A model generated the notes under the pieces. It had not been told where the DNA came from, did not search any database, and saw only the letters and a program-made list of their open reading frames with translations. Below are positions 14,016-21,495 of a DNA stretch of 32,167 nucleotides, one piece after another. A program made the translations under genes and the position numbers. Location of the stretch: contig DEHC01000046.1 in NCBI GenBank assembly GCA_002351705.1, forward strand, positions 1-32,167, read 5' to 3'. How positions within the stretch are numbered: position 1 is the first letter of the stretch; every line of letters starts with the position of its first letter. Source of the stretch: Gammaproteobacteria bacterium UBA2810. Its GTDB lineage: Bacteria; Pseudomonadota; Gammaproteobacteria; Enterobacterales; Succinivibrionaceae.

Positions 14016-15680
14016 ATGTACATCGTATACCGCAGCACTTCAGACGGCACCTGGTACGCCTCGGCTGCCGTGTCAAAGAGGAACGGCTCAAGGACATCTG
14101 TTTCGTACACCTATCTGGGGCGGGTTCTTGATGAGAAGGCCGGCATCTACCAGAGTGAGGAGCGCGGGATATTCACCTTCGATCCGAAGAGCGGGGAATT
14201 CGGCAGGGCGGATCCGTCCTTTGTCCCGCCAGAGCGCCGCCGTCGGCTCCGGGCTGAGGGCATTATGGCCGACTTCGGCGATGCCTGGCTCGTGAACGCC
14301 TTCCTGGAGAAATCCGGCTTTCTGCAGGTCCTTGACCGCACGGGATGCAGGAATACGGATACGCTCCGTGCCATGCTGCTTTTCTATGTGCTCTCCTCCA
14401 CTGCCGGAACTGATCCATGCCGCTGGTACGAGGGAAGCATTGCCAGGCTCATCTATCCATCGGCCCGGATGGCGGGCAGCGGAGCAGCTGATTTTCTGAA
14501 GTCCGCCGGCACGGAGGAAATGCGCAGGACATTCCTGGAGTCCTGGATCAGCTATGTGCCAGAGCGCTTCAGGAAGGAGCACGTTATCCTGGCAGACGGC
14601 TGCAGCCTCCCGGGCGGGATTCATGCGCCATATACCGAGCGGACCCCAAAAGGCGGCAGGACAGGCAGTGAGTTGAGGCTCTTCTATGCTTTCGGAAGGT
14701 CAACGGGACTTCCGGTCTGGTTCAGGGATTTTCCTGGCTGCACGGCTGACGCGCCGGCAATGGAGCGTGCCCTGCTTTATTGCAAGGCTAACGGAATAAG
14801 GGCCGGCTCCTGCATCATGGAGGCGCCCTGCGGCACAGGCCGCGACCTTGATCTGCTTCTTGGCTGGAGCCGTCACACGAAAAATTCTTTTATTGCAAGG
14901 CTCAGATCTGATGACAGCAGTCTGAGACTCATGATTGATGATGAGCTTTCGTCGATGTTGGACAAGAATAATCTTGTCCTGTACGGTGACAGGATGATTT
15001 TCGTGAAGAAGAGGCGGATCATGGCCGGATCCGGAAGCGGCCTGCCAGCGTGGATGTATCTCGGGCTTGACTGTGCTCTTCTTCCGGATGATCTCAGCCG
15101 CCTTCCTGGGCGGCCTCATGGTGAGAAGCCGGATTCTCTTGAAATTTTCCGGGCAATGGAGTCCGGAGCGCTCTTTGCCTTTGTCTCGGGACACGAGTAT
15201 TCATGCGAAGAGGTCACAGCTCTCTACGATGAGCGCAAGGCGGCCGATCATATGATGGACTTCTCGGGAAACCTCCAGGGAATCATGCGGCACCTGGTGA
15301 AAACCCCGGAGGCACTGCACGGGCACCTGCTGCTCTCCTTTATGGCTGCCTGCGCCGCCGGAATGATAAAGACCAGGCTCAGGTCAGCGAGAATGGATTT
15401 TGTCCCGGCAATGGCCGAGCTCAGGAACCAGAAGTGCATGGTTTTCAGCGCCAGAGTCGAGACGGGGCCTCTTTGCGAGAGGGCAGGAAAGATTTACCGG
15501 GCGCTCGGCATTGACTGTCCTTCGTCAATACCGCTTGCCGGCGGCAGGCTGAGATACAGGGAAAATGAGGCTGAGAAACAGCAGCCCTCAAGGCCTTACA
15601 GCGGAAGGCCCGATGGTCAGGAAGACTGCATGGCGCCAGAAAGCGGATCTGGAAAAGAGGAAAGCAGCATTTACTGGTAA
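14016..15680 (+). CDS. IS4/IS1634-like transposase with altered catalytic acids
   Basis: A 554-residue transposase-like protein. The start at ATG 14016 has GGGAG 7 nt upstream and gives the MYIVYR opening usual for this group; a longer frame to 13875 has no ribosome site. Order of parts: N-terminal strand-rich region (YLGRVLDEKAGIYQSEERG), RNase H-like core beginning at ILADG (Asp194), then IMEAPCGTGRD (Glu269) and LYDERKAADHMMD (Asp411), followed by HGHLLLSFMA. Relatives as I know them have Asp at the second position and Glu at the third; here these appear swapped (Asp-Glu-Asp). The frame is intact over 1.66 kb. Ends of the element are not clear. The protein may be inactive or variant. Confidence 0.75.
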   Translation: MYIVYRSTSDGTWYASAAVSKRNGSRTSVSYTYLGRVLDEKAGIYQSEERGIFTFDPKSGEFGRADPSFVPPERRRRLRAEGIMADFGDAWLVNAFLEKSGFLQVLDRTGCRNTDTLRAMLLFYVLSSTAGTDPCRWYEGSIARLIYPSARMAGSGAADFLKSAGTEEMRRTFLESWISYVPERFRKEHVILADGCSLPGGIHAPYTERTPKGGRTGSELRLFYAFGRSTGLPVWFRDFPGCTADAPAMERALLYCKANGIRAGSCIMEAPCGTGRDLDLLLGWSRHTKNSFIARLRSDDSSLRLMIDDELSSMLDKNNLVLYGDRMIFVKKRRIMAGSGSGLPAWMYLGLDCALLPDDLSRLPGRPHGEKPDSLEIFRAMESGALFAFVSGHEYSCEEVTALYDERKAADHMMDFSGNLQGIMRHLVKTPEALHGHLLLSFMAACAAGMIKTRLRSARMDFVPAMAELRNQKCMVFSARVETGPLCERAGKIYRALGIDCPSSIPLAGGRLRYRENEAEKQQPSRPYSGRPDGQEDCMAPESGSGKEESSIYW

Positions 15681-15725
15681 ATGAAGCCTGCATAAACATG
15701 CCGTGTCCATTTGCCGGACGGTCGC

Positions 15726-17017
15726 TGGAAAATTAAATTTAATTTTTCTGCGAGTTCGGGGATATGACGTAGTTCCATTCGCCGTGCCAGCCGGCAGCGG
15801 TAAAATTCACGTTTTGCAATTCTTCGTCTCTTCCGTCCTTGCCGTTTTCACAGGTACTCATGTTCTGCCTGCACTTTAATTTCAATCCGGCTGGGGTGGC
15901 TGCCGGACCTACAAGATTCACAATAATCTCAACAGTCTCAGGCGGCCTGTCACGCCAGTTTTTGCTGACAAAGGCAAAGAACCTGTGTTCGATTGTGTTC
16001 CACCTGCTTGTTCCCGGGGGAAAGTGCGAAACATGTATGGTCAGGCCTGTCTCATCGGCGAAATTCTGCAGGCTTGTCTTCCAGAGGCTGTTACGGCGGC
16101 CGCTGCTTCTGCCGCAATCGGCTGTTATGTACAGCCTGTCCGCGCCGGGGTACCTTTCTGATCCCATTGTTTTCCACCACTCACGGATGCTGCTTACCGC
16201 AAACTCGGCCGTATCAGCGCCAATCCCGGCATTTGCAAAGCCTTCGCTGAAGTTCAGAGCACGGTCGCTTGCTTTGCCGGTCTGTCCTGACGGAAAGTAC
16301 ACATTTCCATTGTTTTTATGCCGGTCTGTGAACTCTTTCTTCTTTGCATCAACCGAGATGACAGGGTACTTTGACTGCATGAAAGACCTGGCCTTGCCGT
16401 TGATGAAGCGGAACTGGGCATCCCGGTCATCCTCTGGATCTCCGCTCCTGGCTGACTTTCTGTCCTGCCGCAGGCTGTAGCCCATTCCCTCAAGCAGACT
16501 GCCGACAGTCACATGGCTTATGGATATGTTCTTCTCTTTCAGTGCTGCTTCAAGGTTTCTTAGGCTTTTTGTTGTCCAGCACAGCGGATCTTCCGGGCAG
16601 CAGGCAGCATGGCCATGCACCAGAAGTTCAAGCTCATCAACAACATGAGGATATTTGTCTGTGGCTGTTTTTCTGCCGCCGCCTTCGGCACGCATCCTGG
16701 TATTCCCTGCAGTCCGGCCGCATCTGGCTTCAGGGGAGGGGGTGATTTTTTCACATTCCTTCTTCCCATCAATGATCGTGACCTGAGAGACTTTTGTCAG
16801 CTCGTGGAGCTCTTTTACGCTTCCCCGGCCGAGCATTTCTGACAATCCGCCAAGGAAAAGCCGCCTCTGTTTCTCATCAAGCTGCGGGAGCATCTTCCCG
16901 ATAAAAACTTTGACAGATTCCTCAAGCATAGCCGTCTCCATGCATGACGCGATGACAGCACAATAAGTGCAGGTGAATAGATTAGAAGAACAAGCTTTTA
17001 TTTTTTAATGATTTCCA
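15726..17017. mobile_element. Tentative extent of the ISAzo13-type element
   Basis: TGGAAA at 15726-15731 faces an inverted TTTCCA at 17012-17017; both are followed inward by AT-rich sequence containing ATTAAA. This would give an element of 1292 bp, reasonable for the family. No target-site duplication is visible, and the left end overlaps an 18-bp AT palindrome (15729-15746). Confidence 0.3.
15739..16929 (-). CDS. ISAzo13-family transposase
   Basis: A 396-residue DDE transposase of the ISAzo13 type. Motifs in order: GGGRKTATDKYP, the first Asp in VISVDAKKKEF, the second Asp in ITADCGRSSGRRNSLWK, and the Glu in SRWNTIEHRFFAF, ending near WNYVISPN. All three catalytic acids appear intact and length is normal, so the enzyme may be active. 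I prefer the ATG at 16929 (MLEESVK) because GGAG lies 6 nt upstream; the ATG at 16941 adds four residues and has no ribosome site. It is convergent with the neighbouring transposase, with 58 bp between the two stop codons. Confidence 0.88.
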   Translation of the reverse strand: MLEESVKVFIGKMLPQLDEKQRRLFLGGLSEMLGRGSVKELHELTKVSQVTIIDGKKECEKITPSPEARCGRTAGNTRMRAEGGGRKTATDKYPHVVDELELLVHGHAACCPEDPLCWTTKSLRNLEAALKEKNISISHVTVGSLLEGMGYSLRQDRKSARSGDPEDDRDAQFRFINGKARSFMQSKYPVISVDAKKKEFTDRHKNNGNVYFPSGQTGKASDRALNFSEGFANAGIGADTAEFAVSSIREWWKTMGSERYPGADRLYITADCGRSSGRRNSLWKTSLQNFADETGLTIHVSHFPPGTSRWNTIEHRFFAFVSKNWRDRPPETVEIIVNLVGPAATPAGLKLKCRQNMSTCENGKDGRDEELQNVNFTAAGWHGEWNYVISPNSQKN

Positions 17018-17019
17018 AG

Positions 17020-17454
17020 TCAGAGCTCCTGGCTGCCCCGCTTCAAATCGTAGTTGCGATCGTAATTTACGTACCGGTAGCCGCTCTCCCTCAGCCACTC
17101 AAGCAGAGTGAGATCCCGGTCAATGAAGCCGAGCTCCTTAAGGTTCAGCGACAGAGCATCCGACAGTGTCATGACATGCTCCTCCTCAGCACCGTCAGTG
17201 CCGATGCCGTGTCCGACAAGGTACTCCTCGTAATATTCCCTCACGAGGTAAATCTCATCATCGTTCTCGTACTCGGAGACCAGAAGCTCGTTGAGCCCCG
17301 TGATCTCCTGCTCTTCCTTATGCTGCATTTTCCTGAAGAACTCTGCCTCATTCTCTGAAACATAGCGGCCCTTCATCGACTCAAAGAGGGCAGAGTCCTC
17401 CCGGGACAGTCTGTGTTTTTCTCTCTTCATGAAATGCAATGTTCTGTAATGCAT
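17020..17454 (-). CDS. Hypothetical acidic protein
   Basis: A 144-residue protein I do not recognise. It is strongly acidic (for example SEYENDDEIYLVREYYEEYL) with a basic N-terminus (MHYRTLHFMKREKHRLSRED) and a C-terminal Tyr-rich stretch (SGYRYVNYDRNYD). No membrane segment or signal peptide is seen; the pattern suggests an alpha-helical cytosolic protein. No good ribosome site precedes either the first ATG (17454) or the internal one (17430). It follows the membrane-protein gene by 91 bp on the same strand, so it could belong to the osmC-like unit. The stop codon is next to the presumed IS end at 17017. Confidence 0.6.
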   Translation of the reverse strand: MHYRTLHFMKREKHRLSREDSALFESMKGRYVSENEAEFFRKMQHKEEQEITGLNELLVSEYENDDEIYLVREYYEEYLVGHGIGTDGAEEEHVMTLSDALSLNLKELGFIDRDLTLLEWLRESGYRYVNYDRNYDLKRGSQEL

Positions 17455-17545
17455 GATACGCGGCCGGCAGGGCTCAGCTGCACGGTAATGATTTCATGAG
17501 CCGGCCTGTCCCTTGAAAGAGAATCAGTCCGGCGTCGGAATCCGG

Positions 17546-18148
17546 TCAGTCCTTCCAGCAGGTTGAGCGGGAGTCGAGCTTCCAGGTGAAGCTCTTCAGC
17601 ACGCCGACCTCTGGCACGTAGATCACGGTGCAGGGCGGCACGGCCTTCTCTGCCTCGTTTTCTTCGCTGTCAACGCCGCGCACAGTAAGCGTTATGACGC
17701 CGCTGCTCACAGCGACATCCCCGACGTAGCTGCTTTTGATGTCATAGGAGGTGTTCTTAATGCTCCATGAGCCGCCGTCTGCCTCGTCTGTGCAGAGCGA
17801 GAGGTAGCCGCGGTCGCTGAAGCAGGCCTCGACCTCCTTCTGCAGCTCCTTTGCGTACCTTGTGACGTCCTCCCTCGGAGAGAGAGGCAGCAATGCTACA
17901 ATAAGGACGGCCATCACTGCCAGAATGACGGCAGCAGCAGTGATCTTCCAGTGGACGGTCAGCAGCCTGAGCAATCTCGATCCCAGTTCCTTCTGTGAAC
18001 CCGCGCAGCCGGCTGATGATGCCTGCTGTTCCTGATCTTCCGTATTTTCATTCATGATGCTGTATGCCTCAGGATCCTGCCTTCGGGCGGCAGGCCTCCT
18101 TTTCTTTCTTTCTTTTTCTGCCGGTTCAGCGCTCTTTGTCACCGGCAC
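17546..18148 (-). CDS. Single-pass membrane protein overlapping the osmC-like gene
   Basis: A 200-residue protein of unknown function. Residues 1-25 are basic and hydrophilic, 35-60 are polar (Glu/Gln/Ser-rich), about 67-90 form one hydrophobic membrane helix, and the remaining 110 residues look like a small beta-rich domain outside the membrane with three cysteines. The frame starts at a GTG (18148) inside the end of the osmC-like gene, overlapping by 23 bp; AAAGGGATA precedes it closely, so coupling is likely. A start at the internal ATG (18055, residue 32) is also possible and would remove the basic segment. With the N-terminus inside, the C-terminal domain would be periplasmic. Confidence 0.65.
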   Translation of the reverse strand: MPVTKSAEPAEKERKKRRPAARRQDPEAYSIMNENTEDQEQQASSAGCAGSQKELGSRLLRLLTVHWKITAAAVILAVMAVLIVALLPLSPREDVTRYAKELQKEVEACFSDRGYLSLCTDEADGGSWSIKNTSYDIKSSYVGDVAVSSGVITLTVRGVDSEENEAEKAVPPCTVIYVPEVGVLKSFTWKLDSRSTCWKD

Positions 18149-18641
18149 TATCCCTTTCCCAGGAATAGGTTATGGACACTCCGAGCGTCTTCCCGACGAC
18201 CGAGCTCCTCTCTGCCTTGACCGCGGCCTTCCGTAGAAGGTACTCGTCCGCGTCGGGCGCGTCAACGATGAACCTGACATGGAACCCGTTGAGGGCAGGG
18301 CCTCCGGGGACAATCCCGTACACCTTCTTCATGTCGAGATCAGATTTGACCTCGGTCCTGAGCCCCCTGAGACCGATGCCGAGCTTCTTGGCCGCGGCCT
18401 CGTAGGAAATCGCCATGCAGGACGCGACAGCGCCGTTCAGGTAGTCAACAGGAACCGGCACCGGAGTGTCGTCCGGGTTCTCATTCTCTCCGGAGAAATA
18501 GTCAGCATAGCCCGGGGTCTCAATCCTGTACTTCCCGTTCTCCATTACCGCGCAGCAGGAGAAATGCTCGGTCCTGAATCCGCCGGGACCGAGTGAGCAT
18601 GACGCTCCCTTCCCGGGATTTCCTGTATTCTCTTCAGCCAT
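18126..18641 (-). CDS. OsmC-like family protein
   Basis: A 171-residue protein of the OsmC/Ohr fold, a family whose active members reduce organic or inorganic peroxides through a pair of cysteines. The recognisable core is PVDYLNGAVASCMAISYEAA, with Cys75 in the position of the first family cysteine. The second conserved Cys, normally in a helix further on, is absent: the corresponding region reads VKAERSSVVGKTL. Two further cysteines (29, 30) are N-terminal. It may therefore be a non-peroxidase OsmC-like protein or use a different resolving thiol. GGAGG lies 5-6 nt before ATG. It heads the minus-strand unit with the membrane protein. Confidence 0.85.
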   Translation of the reverse strand: MAEENTGNPGKGASCSLGPGGFRTEHFSCCAVMENGKYRIETPGYADYFSGENENPDDTPVPVPVDYLNGAVASCMAISYEAAAKKLGIGLRGLRTEVKSDLDMKKVYGIVPGGPALNGFHVRFIVDAPDADEYLLRKAAVKAERSSVVGKTLGVSITYSWERDSAGDKER

Positions 18642-19055
18642 ACTGCCTCCGTTCCGGTTATTGCAGGTATTCCTGAATTATATTGGAGCGTCAGGTGTTT
18701 TATTGTGATGCAGGGCGATGATCGCTCTTTCCGCTGGCCGTGCAGCGCATTATGAATGGTGCTACAATCCTTGTGGCGGTTGTTCAGAATTCACTTTTCC
18801 CCCGCGGAGCCCGAGAGCGTTCCGTTCCGGAGGCGGCCCTCAGGGGCCGGGCAGCCATAGTTCCGGCCGCTGTCCCATGCGGCCTGAGGTCTCAGGACCC
18901 GATGTCACTTTTCCAGCCATGCTCAGCTTTGCATCCCGCAATCCGGGCTTTCATTTCAGAATGAGGATGATCCTGCGGTTTTCCGCCGGGGATCCTGTTA
19001 CTCTGTGAGCAAAGCTGTTGAGCTCAGGCTGGTCTTTCAGATGGAGAGCAGAGCT
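18642..19055. other. Divergent spacer between osmC-like and HAD genes
   Basis: Holds the osmC-like promoter and, on the plus strand, an extended -10 TGCTACAAT at 18760-18768 that could serve the HAD gene with a leader near 280 nt. The rest is GC-rich without a credible gene. Confidence 0.45.
18677..18682 (-). promoter_or_regulatory. -10 element of the osmC-like gene
   Basis: Perfect TATAAT on the minus strand, leader about 29 nt. The -35 region is weak. Confidence 0.5.
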
Positions 19056-19595
19056 ATGAATACGATTGACAGGATATTTTTCGATATGGACGGCGTACTT
19101 GCTGATTTTGCCAGGGGCGTGAGGGAGCTTGCCGGTGTCCCCGGGTTCTCGGATCTCGAGAAGCATACCAAAGAGGAGGACGACGCGATGTGGGAAAAGG
19201 TCCGCGGGGTGGAGCATTTCTACCTCAGGCTTGATCCGATCGCCGGATCGCTTGAGATGCTCGGCAAGGTAAACGCGGCATATCCCGGAAAGTGCGAGAT
19301 CCTGACGGGGATTCCGAAGCCCTGGCGCGGCATAGCCTCATCGGGCGAGGACAAAATCGCCTGGATGAAAAAGTTCTTCAAGGAATCAATCCCGGTCAAC
19401 ATCGTGCTGAGCGAGGAGAAGCCGGAATTCTGCAGGGGCGCGGGCTCCGTCCTCATCGATGACATGAGGAAGAACATCAGGGGCTGGGAGAAGGCGGGCG
19501 GCACCGGCATCAGGTTCGAGCGGGGCATGGCCGGGGATATTCTTAATATTCTGAAGATGATTGAGGAAGGAACATACCGGAGAGGGGACAAATAA
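19056..19595 (+). CDS. HAD-superfamily 5'-nucleotidase-like phosphatase
   Basis: A 179-residue HAD protein resembling 5'(3')-deoxyribonucleotidases. Motif I is FFDMDGVLADF (Asp10 nucleophile, Asp12 acid/base), motif II is likely the Thr of ILTGIPKP, motif III a Lys in the EDKIAWMKKFF stretch, and motif IV LIDDMRKN. The insert between motif I and II is short and helical, as in the nucleotidase type. I start at ATG 19056, with GGAG 9 nt upstream, which places motif I ten residues in; a GTG at 19005 would add 17 residues. Substrate is not decided by the sequence. It is convergent with asnB and shares the terminator region. Confidence 0.8.
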   Translation: MNTIDRIFFDMDGVLADFARGVRELAGVPGFSDLEKHTKEEDDAMWEKVRGVEHFYLRLDPIAGSLEMLGKVNAAYPGKCEILTGIPKPWRGIASSGEDKIAWMKKFFKESIPVNIVLSEEKPEFCRGAGSVLIDDMRKNIRGWEKAGGTGIRFERGMAGDILNILKMIEEGTYRRGDK

Positions 19596-19616
19596 AAAAA
19601 GCCGCCTTAAGGCGGC
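19594..19616 (-). terminator. Terminator of asnB
   Basis: GCCGCCTTAAGGCGGC (19601-19616) followed on the minus strand by TTTTTTT (19594-19600). The two neighbouring hairpins together insulate the convergent genes. Confidence 0.9.
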
Positions 19617-19645
19617 AGGTCCCCGGCAGATGCCGGGAACCTTTT
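19617..19645 (+). terminator. Terminator of the HAD gene
   Basis: Stem AGGT...CCCGGCA / TGCCGGG...ACCT followed by CTTTT on the plus strand, 22 bp past the stop codon. Confidence 0.6.
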
Positions 19646-19661
19646 GGGGGAGCTCTCAAGA

Positions 19662-21344
19662 TCAGAACTTCATTCCCTCTTTGTAGCTGTGCTCATGAAT
19701 TCCGGTAACGGCGCGGCCTGACGGGTCAGCCATGCCGGCAAAGGCCTTGTCCCAGGCAATTGCGGCAGGGGTGGAGCAGGCAACGGACTTGCCGTAGGGA
19801 ACGGTCCTTGCTGCCGACTCTAGCGGGAAGAACTCCGCAAAGATCGAGCGGTAGAAGTACGCCTCCTTGGTGAGCGGGGTGTTGATCGGGTAGCGGTACT
19901 TGGCGTTAGCCAGCATCTGGTCAGAGACCTGGGTCTCGGCGTACTCGCGCAGGGAGTCAATCCAGCTGTAGCCGACGCCGTCGGAGAACTGCTCCTTCTG
20001 CCTCCAGCAGACATCCTTCGGGAGATAGTCCTCAAAAGCCTCTCTCAGGATGTACTTCTCGATCTTGCCGTCGGAGCACATCTTGTCCTTGGGGTTGAGG
20101 CTCATCGCAACATCGATGAACTCGCGGTCAAGGAACGGAACGCGCGGCTCGACGCCCCAGGCCATCATCGACTTGTTGGCGCGCAGGCAGTCGTAGAGGT
20201 GGAGCTGCGAGAGCTTGCGGACGGTCTCCTCGTGGAATTCCTTCGCGTTAGGAGCCTTGTGGAAGTAGAGGTAGCCTCCGAAAATCTCGTCGGATCCCTC
20301 TCCGGAGAGGACCATCTTGATGCCCATCGACTTGATGTAGCGGGCCATGAGGTACATCGGGGTGGAGGCCCTGATGGTGGTTACGTCATAGGTCTCGATG
20401 TGGTAGATGACGTCCCTCAGGGCATCGATGCCTTCCTGCACGGTGAAGTTGATCTCGTGGTGGACGGTGCCGATGTAGTCAGCGACCTCCTTTGCCTTCT
20501 CGAGATCCGGAGCCCCCTTGAGGCCGATGGCGAAGGAGTGGAGCTGCGGCCACCATGCGCCGGTCTTGCCGCCTTCCTCGATTCTGCGGTCAGCGAACTT
20601 CTTGGCGACAGCGGAGATGACGGAGGAGTCAAGGCCGCCTGAAAGGAGCACGCCGTAGGGAACGTCGCTCATGAGCTGGCGCTTTACCGCGTCCTCAAGG
20701 GCGGAGCGGAGCTTTGCGACGTCGCTGGTATTGTCCTTGACTGCGTCATAGCTCTCCCAGGGCCTGTTGTAGTACTTCTTGATCTGCCCGTCCCTGCTCC
20801 AGAGGTAGGATCCTGCGGGGAACTCGGCAACCTCGGTGCAGACCGGCATAAGTGACTTCATCTCGGAGGAGACGTAGAAGTTGCCGTCCTTGTCATATCC
20901 GGTATAAAGGGGAATGATGCCGATGTGGTCGCGGGCAATGAGGTACTCGTTCTTCTCTGCGTCATAAAGGATGAAGGCGAAGATGCCGTTCAGCTCGTTG
21001 AGGAAGTCGATTCCCTTCTCCTTGTACTTCGCAAGGATAATCTCGCAGTCCGAGCCGGTCTGGAAGGTGAAGTCGCAGGTCAGCGTCTTCTTGAGATCCT
21101 GATGGTTGTAAATCTCGCCGTTCACTGCAAGGATATTGGTATGCTCGGGGTTGTAGAGAGGCTGTGCCCCGTGCATGGGATCAACGATCGAGAGGCGCTC
21201 GTGGACCAGAATGCATTTGTCATTGCTGTAGACGCCGGTCCAGTCCGGGCCGCGGTGGCGCTGCAGCTTTGACAGGTTAAGTGCTTTCCGGCGCAGTTCA
21301 GCCGCATCGGTTTTAATGTCCAGTATTCCTAGGATGGCACACAT
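19662..21344 (-). CDS. asnB: Asparagine synthetase B (glutamine-hydrolysing)
   Basis: A 560-residue AsnB, which makes asparagine from aspartate, ATP and glutamine. Cys2 after the initiator Met is the glutaminase nucleophile; the N-terminal domain shows RHRGPD (29-34) and VNGEIYNH (74-81). The synthetase domain has the ATP pyrophosphate loop SGGLDSS (235-241) and the GEGSDEIFGGY motif. Length is close to E. coli AsnB (554). AAGGA lies about 10 nt before ATG, a slightly long spacing. The leader contains a sizeable stem-loop (21387-21421). It is divergent from lpxM. Confidence 0.97.
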   Translation of the reverse strand: MCAILGILDIKTDAAELRRKALNLSKLQRHRGPDWTGVYSNDKCILVHERLSIVDPMHGAQPLYNPEHTNILAVNGEIYNHQDLKKTLTCDFTFQTGSDCEIILAKYKEKGIDFLNELNGIFAFILYDAEKNEYLIARDHIGIIPLYTGYDKDGNFYVSSEMKSLMPVCTEVAEFPAGSYLWSRDGQIKKYYNRPWESYDAVKDNTSDVAKLRSALEDAVKRQLMSDVPYGVLLSGGLDSSVISAVAKKFADRRIEEGGKTGAWWPQLHSFAIGLKGAPDLEKAKEVADYIGTVHHEINFTVQEGIDALRDVIYHIETYDVTTIRASTPMYLMARYIKSMGIKMVLSGEGSDEIFGGYLYFHKAPNAKEFHEETVRKLSQLHLYDCLRANKSMMAWGVEPRVPFLDREFIDVAMSLNPKDKMCSDGKIEKYILREAFEDYLPKDVCWRQKEQFSDGVGYSWIDSLREYAETQVSDQMLANAKYRYPINTPLTKEAYFYRSIFAEFFPLESAARTVPYGKSVACSTPAAIAWDKAFAGMADPSGRAVTGIHEHSYKEGMKF

Positions 21345-21386
21345 TTTTACAGATTCCTTGTAAATATACAGATGCCCGTGCGGGGC

Positions 21387-21421
21387 CAGGTGTGCTGCGC
21401 CGGATAACTCCGGTACACCTG
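21387..21421. promoter_or_regulatory. Stem-loop in the asnB leader
   Basis: CAGGTGT (21387-21393) pairs with ACACCTG (21415-21421), and CCGG at 21400-21403 with CCGG at 21410-21413 inside. It lies in the asnB 5' leader and just upstream of the lpxM -10. It could be an operator dyad or an RNA structure. Confidence 0.4.
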
Positions 21422-21424
21422 TTT

Positions 21425-21433
21425 TGTTATAAT
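21425..21433 (+). promoter_or_regulatory. Extended -10 of lpxM promoter
   Basis: TGTTATAAT on the plus strand, a perfect -10 with TG extension; predicted start near 21440 and leader about 56 nt. It lies 14 bp from the opposing asnB -10, so the two polymerases would compete. Confidence 0.55.
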
Positions 21434-21446
21434 TTTACCTTATCTG

Positions 21447-21455
21447 ATTTTAGCA
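21447..21455 (-). promoter_or_regulatory. Extended -10 of asnB promoter
   Basis: TGCTAAAAT on the minus strand, with TTTCAG 17 bp upstream as a modest -35. Leader about 95-100 nt. Confidence 0.45.
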
Positions 21456-21495
21456 TGATTATCACGCGCCTGAAACAGGGCGGAGGTGCAGGGGC

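Noticed and set aside
18931..18960. Resemblance between this stretch and 26863-26880 (CCGCAATC...CGGGCT)
   Set aside because: About 14 matching bases with a gap, no conserved context, so probably chance.
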